64,000 bases of DNA from NCBI GenBank assembly GCA_910574965.1, contig CAJTDB010000022.1, positions 1 through 64,000 on the forward strand, read 5' to 3'. Position numbers and translations under genes: made by a program. Below the pieces are notes generated by a model that saw nothing but the letters and a program-made list of their open reading frames with translations, made no database searches and was not told the DNA's origin. Positions 58,561-64,000 of the stretch are shown here, piece by piece. The first letter of the stretch is position 1. The number at the start of each line of letters is the position of its first letter. The stretch is from Lachnospiraceae bacterium (GTDB lineage Bacteria; Bacillota; Clostridia; Lachnospirales; Lachnospiraceae).

Positions 58561-61500
58561 ATGAAGAGAAAAAATTTATTGTACGGTTTCCTGACAGCAG
58601 CGCTGCTTATAAACTCCATCGTGCGGCCGGCGCCGGAAGCAAGGGCGGCTCAGCCGGATCTGGAGAGCGGCCTGACGGCGTATTATACGTTTGATGACTC
58701 CACACTGAACAACAGTATGGGGGATCAAAAGGCAGCAAAAGTGGTTGGACAGCGGCTGGCTTCCAGCGATAAAACAGCCGTATATGAAGAAGGAAAGAAC
58801 GGCATGTCGGTCAGGCTCGGTGACTATGGACTCAGGCTGGATCAGAAAAACCTGGGCGAGAATTTTACCGTGTCCATGTGGCTGAAGCCGGACGGAACGT
58901 TTGCTGAGAACCAGGTGGCGTTGTTTCTGGGGTCGGACAATGCGCCGAATGAGAACTGGGTGGCGGTTTCCGGAAACGATCGGACGCCTTCCGCAACATG
59001 CAAAGTCTGGAGGAATGTTGGTCCGGGTGCGAATCATACCATCTATGACACGGTGGAGATCGGCAGCGGGGCATGGCATTTTCTGGCCCTGACGGGAACG
59101 AAGCAGACGATTACCGCCTATCTGGACGGCGTACAGGTTGCTTCCGGAGAATCTTTTCAGCCGATGGACGGGAAAAACCAGAATGTGTGCATCGGAGCAA
59201 ATCACTGGGGGGACGCTTTATTCGCCGGTCTGGTGGACGAAGTCCGGGTTTACAGGCGGACACTCTCTTCCGAAGAGATCCGTGTGCTTTGCGCCCAGGA
59301 CCTTCTGGAAGAGACATCCGTGTCGGATCTGAAGATACCGGCGGGGAGAAGTCAGACGGTTCCGGTTATGCTTCCGGAGGCGGTAAAAGAAGCCGGAGCT
59401 GTGCTTCGCTATGAGAGCAGTGCTCCTGAAGTGGCGTCTGTCGATGAAGATGGGCAGGTGACTGCTCTGACTGAAGGAAAGGCAGAGATTACTGTAACCA
59501 TCGCTTTGAACGGGAAAGAGATTACGCGCACGGCATCCGTTACCGTACTGGGAACGCTGGAAGCAGGCCTGAAGGCGTATTACAACTTTGAGGGAAATCT
59601 TGAGAACCAGGCGGGAACCGGAAGCGCGGAAGCTCTGGTTATCGATGCAGGGGGACAGAAGATGAACCCTTATACCGGATCCGTTGCGTACGAGGACGGG
59701 AAGGAAGGCAGGGCCGTTTCTCTTGGAGACTATGGACTTCTGTTGGATTCGGAAGCTTTGGGCGATGAGTATACCGTCTCCTTCTGGATGAAGTCCCGGA
59801 AAACGCTGACGGCGAATCAGTGTGTCCTGCTCCTTGGCAGCCAGGATCCGGAGCGCTGGATGGCGCTTTCCGGTGACCGGGCGGATAAAACCAAGTTCTG
59901 GGGCCACGGAGGAGTGTTTGCCAGCCATACAACGCTTCTTACTCCGAAGATCCAGGCAGGCGAATGGTGCCAGATGACTTTATGCGGGAAGAGAGGGGAA
60001 ATATCCGTTTACCTGAACGGCATTTCTCTTGGAACCGTCAAAAGCAATGATCCGCTGAGCGCTGACGGGGGCGGTATTTATCTGGGCGTCAACCGCTGGG
60101 ACGATGAATTTACCGGTCTGATGGATGAAGTGAAAGTGTATGACATCGCTCTGAGTGAGGAAGAAGTTCAGGCTCAGATGGGAGAGGAATATGACGGGTG
60201 GCTTCAGAAACAGATGGACAAAGAGGCGGCTCTGCGTCCTGCAAAGCTGCTGGCGGACAACCGGAACGCCCAGGAAGTGAAATACGATCTGAAGCTTCCG
60301 AAGGAAATCCTCGGTCTTCCGATCGTCTGGAGCAGCAGCAATGAGGCAGTCCTGAATACGGACGGAACCGTGACGACTCCGGCAGAAGACACGGAAGTAA
60401 CGCTGACGGCATCTGCAGCCAGCGGCCGGTTCCATGCTTCCAGAACGTATACATTTATGGTACGGGCGCTTGACCGAAAAACTTTGGATCAGCTTCTTGA
60501 GAAGGCGGCGTCCGTAGACAGAGGACATCTGCTGAAAGTGTCCAAAGACCGTCTGGACCAGGCCGTTGCCGAGGCAGAGGAGGCAGACAGCTTTGCATCC
60601 GTCGATCAGGCTGCGGACCGGCTGCGCCAGGCGCTTGAACGGCTCTGCTATGAAGAGGATTATGAGTCGCCGTTCCGGTATGTGGTATCTCCGGCTGTCC
60701 GGACATCTATGAAAGTCGGTGAAGAAGAACAGATGTTCGATCTTCCGGAGAAAATTATGGATGCCGTTGATGTGAAGTACTTTTCGGAAAAGCCGGAAAT
60801 TGCTTCTTATACAGACGGCAGGATTACAGGTCTGTCGGAAGGGAAAACGGTCGTAACGGCGGTTGTAACGTCCCGGTATGACCAGTGGGAGATGGAATAC
60901 TCCACTGCGGTTCTTGTGGAGAAGAAGGATTCTGACAAACCGACGGGCGGAGACGACAAACCGACCGGAGGAGACGACAAACCGACTGGAGGAGACGATA
61001 AACCGACGGGCGGAGATGACAAGCCCGCCGGAGGAGACAATAAGCCTGCAGGGGATGACAAGAAACCGTCTTCCGGCGGTTCCGGAAAACACAAATCGGA
61101 CAGAGGCGGATCTTCCGGAGCGGCTGCATCTGCTCCTGTTTCGGCGGAAGCGCTGATTCAGGCGGCTGCAGAAGCCGGAGGCGCGTTTCCGTACGGAAGA
61201 GGCACGGTTGATGCGCTTGCGTCGGAACAGCAGCTAGAAGCGTCCGATCCTTTGCTTCCGATGGCTGATGCGGGGATCGTGAAGAACGAAGCGCCAAAAG
61301 AGCCGGATGTCCCGAAAGTTTTCCGGGATGTGGAAGATGAATCCGTACCCCAGGCAGCAGTTACGAGAAGCTGGGCGCTTGTCAATCTGCTGGCGCTTCT
61401 TCTGACCGCTGCGGCAGGTCTTTGGGGACTTTTCAGAAAATCCGGAGAAGATAAGAAAGTGACAGTCAGGGCAGCAGGCATCATCATTGCTGTACTGGCG

Positions 61501-61647
61501 GCAGCGACTTTCTTCCTGACGGAGAATCCGGGCTCTAATATGGAGATTGTGGACGGATGGACCCTTCTGATGATCCTGTATGCTGCAGTCAACGGTGTTC
61601 TGCTGAAACTGGATGAGATTAAAAATATTATGAAAACGGATGAGTAA
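58561..61647 (+). CDS. Surface LamG protein with a three-span C-terminal anchor
   Basis: 1028 residues, 29 bp after the GH43 gene. Order seen: signal peptide (1-29, ending ARA/A); LamG 1 (36-240); Big_2-like Ig (250-330); LamG 2 (333-540); atrophied Ig (555-640); FIVAR-like helical repeat (642-700); Ig-like (705-785); KPTGGDD linker (about 795-840); a Ser/Gly-rich stretch; then three membrane spans (about 938-955, 970-988, 1002-1018) with FFLTENPGSNMEIVDGWTLL between the last two. No catalytic residues or hydrolase domain. I infer a membrane-held carbohydrate-binding partner that keeps arabinan, and perhaps the GH43 protein, near the cell. Confidence 0.8.
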   Translation: MKRKNLLYGFLTAALLINSIVRPAPEARAAQPDLESGLTAYYTFDDSTLNNSMGDQKAAKVVGQRLASSDKTAVYEEGKNGMSVRLGDYGLRLDQKNLGENFTVSMWLKPDGTFAENQVALFLGSDNAPNENWVAVSGNDRTPSATCKVWRNVGPGANHTIYDTVEIGSGAWHFLALTGTKQTITAYLDGVQVASGESFQPMDGKNQNVCIGANHWGDALFAGLVDEVRVYRRTLSSEEIRVLCAQDLLEETSVSDLKIPAGRSQTVPVMLPEAVKEAGAVLRYESSAPEVASVDEDGQVTALTEGKAEITVTIALNGKEITRTASVTVLGTLEAGLKAYYNFEGNLENQAGTGSAEALVIDAGGQKMNPYTGSVAYEDGKEGRAVSLGDYGLLLDSEALGDEYTVSFWMKSRKTLTANQCVLLLGSQDPERWMALSGDRADKTKFWGHGGVFASHTTLLTPKIQAGEWCQMTLCGKRGEISVYLNGISLGTVKSNDPLSADGGGIYLGVNRWDDEFTGLMDEVKVYDIALSEEEVQAQMGEEYDGWLQKQMDKEAALRPAKLLADNRNAQEVKYDLKLPKEILGLPIVWSSSNEAVLNTDGTVTTPAEDTEVTLTASAASGRFHASRTYTFMVRALDRKTLDQLLEKAASVDRGHLLKVSKDRLDQAVAEAEEADSFASVDQAADRLRQALERLCYEEDYESPFRYVVSPAVRTSMKVGEEEQMFDLPEKIMDAVDVKYFSEKPEIASYTDGRITGLSEGKTVVTAVVTSRYDQWEMEYSTAVLVEKKDSDKPTGGDDKPTGGDDKPTGGDDKPTGGDDKPAGGDNKPAGDDKKPSSGGSGKHKSDRGGSSGAAASAPVSAEALIQAAAEAGGAFPYGRGTVDALASEQQLEASDPLLPMADAGIVKNEAPKEPDVPKVFRDVEDESVPQAAVTRSWALVNLLALLLTAAAGLWGLFRKSGEDKKVTVRAAGIIIAVLAAATFFLTENPGSNMEIVDGWTLLMILYAAVNGVLLKLDEIKNIMKTDE
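60946..61070 (+). repeat. 21 bp coding repeats (KPTGGDD linker)
   Basis: About six tandem units of AAACCGACSGGYGGAGAYGAC-type 21 bp sequence encode K-P-T/A-G-G-D-D/N repeats between the last Ig-like domain and the Ser/Gly-rich region. A flexible spacer; copy number may vary between strains. Confidence 0.85.
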
Positions 61648-61689
61648 TGAGATGAGATCATTCAGTCTCTGAAGAATTTATGCATTACG

Positions 61690-61726
61690 GGCCGCGGCGT
61701 TCCTGCATGACAGGCCTGCCGCGGTC
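61690..61726 (+). terminator. Weak terminator after the LamG gene
   Basis: GGCCGCGGC pairs with GCCGCGGTC around a loop that itself contains CCTG/CAGG. A T-rich but interrupted stretch follows. Confidence 0.5.
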
Positions 61727-61752
61727 TTCCGTGTTTCCTTCTGATATGCCAC

Positions 61753-61781
61753 TTGAAAAATATACAGAAATGTTCTATATT
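61753..61781 (+). promoter_or_regulatory. Promoter of the second sugar-binding lipoprotein gene
   Basis: TTGAAA (61753-61758), 17 bp spacer, TATATT (61776-61781), about 90 bp before the start codon. Confidence 0.65.
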
Positions 61782-61868
61782 TGTATGAATAAAGAAAGCA
61801 CTCCGGTTTGCAGCGAATCCTGCATTTCGGCAGTCTGACCGATCAGAACCGGTTGAAAGAGAGACTTT

Positions 61869-62894
61869 ATGAATAGAAAAATGTTCGGCGTTTTATGCCT
61901 GCTTCTGCTGTCTCTGATGACAAAAGGATGTGCGGGAAGGCCGCCTGAGACAGAACAGCCGCTTCGATATGAGGAGGAGCTGGGGGATTTCAGCGAATAC
62001 ATTGTAGTGGGATTTTCCCAGGTGGGTTCTGAGTCCGACTGGCGCATGGCAAGCACGAATTCATTCAAAAATACTTTTACAGAAGAAAAAGGATATTATC
62101 TTCTGTTCGAAGATGCTCAGCAGAAGCAGGAGAATCAACTGAAGTCCATAAGAAACTTTATCCTGCAGGAAGTGGACTACATCATCCTGGATCCGATCGT
62201 AGAGACCGGATGGGAAGCGGTGCTGCAGGAAGCCAGAGACGCAGAGATTCCGGTGATTCTGGCGGACCGTTCTGTAAAAGTGGAGGACGAAGAACTGTAC
62301 ACCTGCTGGGTGGGCAGTGATTTTGAAAAGGAAGGACGCATGGCCGGAGAATGGCTGGCATCCTATCTGGAAAAACAGAACCGTTCCGATGAGGAGATCT
62401 GTATTGTAACCCTTCAGGGAACGCCGGGTTCTACTGCGCAGATCGGAAGGACCGAGGGCTTTGCAAGTGTTCTTGAGGAGCACCCGAACTGGGAGATGCT
62501 GGAGTATCAGTCGGGTGATTTTACACAGGCCAAGGGACAGGAAGTCATGGAGCGGTTTCTCGAAAGCTACGAACAGATTGATGTAGTAGTGAGTGAGAAT
62601 GATAATATGGCCTTTGGCGCCATAGACGCGATACGCGGGGCTGGAAAGACCTGCGGACCGGACGGGGATATTATCCTCCTGTCCTTTGACGCTTCCAGGG
62701 CGGCTCTGAACGCGATGCTGGAGGGGAAGATCAATGCGGACTTTGAGTGCAATCCTATTTTGGCTCCTAAGGTGGAGGAAGTCATACAGAAGCTGGAGGC
62801 GGATGAGACCATAGAGAAAAGGCAGTATACAGAGGAACGGTACTTTGATACTTCCATGAATCTAAAGGAGATTCTGAAAGAAAGAACTTATTAA
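61869..62894 (+). CDS. Orphan YtfQ-like sugar-binding lipoprotein
   Basis: A 341-residue solute-binding protein with its own promoter and terminator and no ATPase or permease beside it. Seen: signal peptide with a lipobox-like TKGC (Cys21), a very short linker, then VVGFSQVGSESDWRMA, YIILDPIVETGWEAVL, TPGSTAQIGRTEGFA, VVVSENDNMAFGAIDAI and DFECNPILAPKVEEVI, which parallels the importer's own receptor block by block. It may deliver a second substrate to the YtfR-like importer or act as a sensory partner of YesM; neither can be told from sequence. Confidence 0.82.
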   Translation: MNRKMFGVLCLLLLSLMTKGCAGRPPETEQPLRYEEELGDFSEYIVVGFSQVGSESDWRMASTNSFKNTFTEEKGYYLLFEDAQQKQENQLKSIRNFILQEVDYIILDPIVETGWEAVLQEARDAEIPVILADRSVKVEDEELYTCWVGSDFEKEGRMAGEWLASYLEKQNRSDEEICIVTLQGTPGSTAQIGRTEGFASVLEEHPNWEMLEYQSGDFTQAKGQEVMERFLESYEQIDVVVSENDNMAFGAIDAIRGAGKTCGPDGDIILLSFDASRAALNAMLEGKINADFECNPILAPKVEEVIQKLEADETIEKRQYTEERYFDTSMNLKEILKERTY

Positions 62895-62895
62895 G

Positions 62896-62954
62896 GAAAA
62901 GAGATGCCGGAAGCGGCGGCCAGGACGCCTGCTTTCGCATCTCTTTTCTTTTTT
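62896..62954 (+). terminator. Terminator of the orphan binding protein gene
   Basis: GAAAAGAGATGC pairs with GCATCTCTTTTC, with an inner GCGG/GCC-rich stem, followed by TTTTTT. Confidence 0.85.
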
Positions 62955-63047
62955 GTCGATAAAAAGAGCCGGATATCTTACCATTTTCGCCAAAAATGGG
63001 ACAACTTCTATGTTACCATGGAGCAAAAAATGAAGGCTGGTGAGAGG

Positions 63048-64000
63048 ATGGAGCAGACAGAAAGGAGAGGGACGAAAGAAGAGTGGAAACTTCCGAAGAA
63101 CGTGCGCCAGATCGGGGAACCGGGCGCAGGGTCTGGAAGGAAGATTCTCATTGAAGACTATGTATATACTTATCTGCATCAGATGGCGGAAAGCAATCTG
63201 ACCTGCATGAAGACGGCAGTTCTGGTGGGGCGGATAGAGCGAGAGGCGGCCATTTATATACAGGGCGCTGTGGAAGCAGATATGGGACAGGAGCAGAGAA
63301 AATGGTTCTCCCATGAACACTGGAGTGAGATCTTCCGGGAGATTCGGACCTGGTTCGAGGGGCAGGAAGTGGTTGGCTGGTATATGGCGAATCCGGGATT
63401 TCCGCCGGTACTGACGGAAGAACTAAAAAAGATCCATATGCAAAATTTCTCTGGACATGCACAGTTGTTTTTCCAGACAGATGTGCTGGACAAAGAAGAA
63501 ATCTTTTATATGCGCCGGGAAGGCTCCCTGTCTCCGGTCAGCGGTTATTATATCTATTATGAAAAAAATGACCGGATGCAGGCGTACATGAGCCGGAAAA
63601 AAGGCGGTGCCGGAATCGAACCGGAAGGGATGCTGAAAGATCGGGCAGCAGCAAGATTTCGCAATGTTATGCAGGAAAAAAAGGAACAGAGCGTGCAAAA
63701 GAAGACACTGGCGTTTCTCTATACTTCCTGTATGTTTCTTATACTGGTGATTCTGGTCATCGGGGTGACGATGGTAAACAATTATGATCGCATGACAAGC
63801 ATGGAACATGCGCTGCATCAGATCTCGGAAAGTCTGGAAAATGAAGAGGAGCCGAAGGAAGTTTTGACGGATGATTCCATAGAGGCGGCGATGGAAGAGG
63901 AGAATCGTTTGGCGGCAGCAGAAACGGAAGGGGCAGATACGAAAGAAGAGCAAAAGGAACCGGAAGCAGCAGAGCCGGAAGATGCCGGGGAGGAGCAGCC
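63048..64000 (+). CDS. Membrane protein with degenerate JAMM/MPN-like domain (cut by window end)
   Basis: An open frame runs from ATG 63048 (GGTGAGAGG just upstream; in-frame ATGs also at 63018 and 63030) to the window end with no stop, at least 317 residues. Seen: WKLPKNVRQIGEPG at the start, ILIEDYVYTYLHQM, then about residues 45-180 with an MPN-like order: IYIQGAVEA, VVGWYMANPGFPP where active JAMM enzymes have GWxHSHP, FFQTDVLDKEE and a final YYIYYEKNDRMQ. A membrane span near residue 225 (FLYTSCMFLILVILVIGVTM) and a long acidic Glu/Ala-rich stretch follow. The metal-binding histidines are missing, so it is probably not a peptidase. Related proteins, as I recall, end in a LysM domain; that part would lie outside the window. 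Confidence 0.7.
   Translation, partial: MEQTERRGTKEEWKLPKNVRQIGEPGAGSGRKILIEDYVYTYLHQMAESNLTCMKTAVLVGRIEREAAIYIQGAVEADMGQEQRKWFSHEHWSEIFREIRTWFEGQEVVGWYMANPGFPPVLTEELKKIHMQNFSGHAQLFFQTDVLDKEEIFYMRREGSLSPVSGYYIYYEKNDRMQAYMSRKKGGAGIEPEGMLKDRAAARFRNVMQEKKEQSVQKKTLAFLYTSCMFLILVILVIGVTMVNNYDRMTSMEHALHQISESLENEEEPKEVLTDDSIEAAMEEENRLAAAETEGADTKEEQKEPEAAEPEDAGEEQ

Overview
The window looks like chromosome of a spore-forming, saccharolytic gut Firmicute of the Lachnospiraceae type. The evidence is strong AGGAGG ribosome sites, moderate GC, BofA, a large-type SRP RNA between tadA and the next gene, a Clostridia-style Flp/Tad pilus locus and YesMN-type sugar regulation. The family is inferred from gene content and not proven. 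I saw no tRNA, rRNA, CRISPR array, insertion sequence or phage gene.

Layout. 1-5300: a 5'-truncated PTS EIIC remnant, then a catabolic group (GrdB-related protein, glycosylasparaginase, M20 dipeptidase, CutC, YitT). 5400-11200: a ROK protein divergent from an esterase and a ribose-type ABC importer. 11200-15200: a NERD protein, the KtrB/KtrA potassium system, a DUF2508 protein and BofA. 15200-24150: a Tad pilus operon (TadZ-like, CpaF, TadB, TadC, Flp pilin, DUF5702, TadE-like proteins, prepilin peptidase, FHA protein). 24150-40100: housekeeping genes (tatD, rsmA, tadA, SRP RNA, rarA, a TrmH-type methyltransferase, pfk, dnaX, ybaB, recR), with two sigma/anti-sigma modules, a hybrid histidine kinase and a HAD phosphatase among them. 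40200-62900: an arabinan/arabinose utilisation island (galM, a YesN/YesM two-component system, a YtfQRT-YjfF-type ABC importer, araA, a 2325-residue protein with three GH43-like domains, a membrane-anchored LamG protein and a second sugar-binding lipoprotein). The right edge cuts a membrane protein with a degenerate JAMM/MPN-like domain.

How the parts fit. In the arabinan island the secreted GH43 protein would release arabinose or short arabinosides. The LamG protein would hold glycan at the cell surface, the importer would take up the sugar, GalM would equilibrate anomers and AraA would start catabolism. The YesMN pair probably controls this: the same 20-21 bp A-rich direct repeats lie ahead of both the importer promoter and the GH43 promoter.

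The most unusual signal is a recurrent non-coding element in front of at least five unrelated genes (ktrA, cpaF, a DUF6128-like gene, ybaB, araA), with a probable sixth ahead of a sugar-binding protein. A core close to GGAACTATAACA alternates with hairpins that mostly begin GCAT and end ATGC. The hairpin sequence differs completely between loci but stays self-complementary. The last core runs straight into the downstream gene's Shine-Dalgarno sequence. It occurs singly or in tandem with 99 or 104 bp periods. I do not recognise it as a described element.
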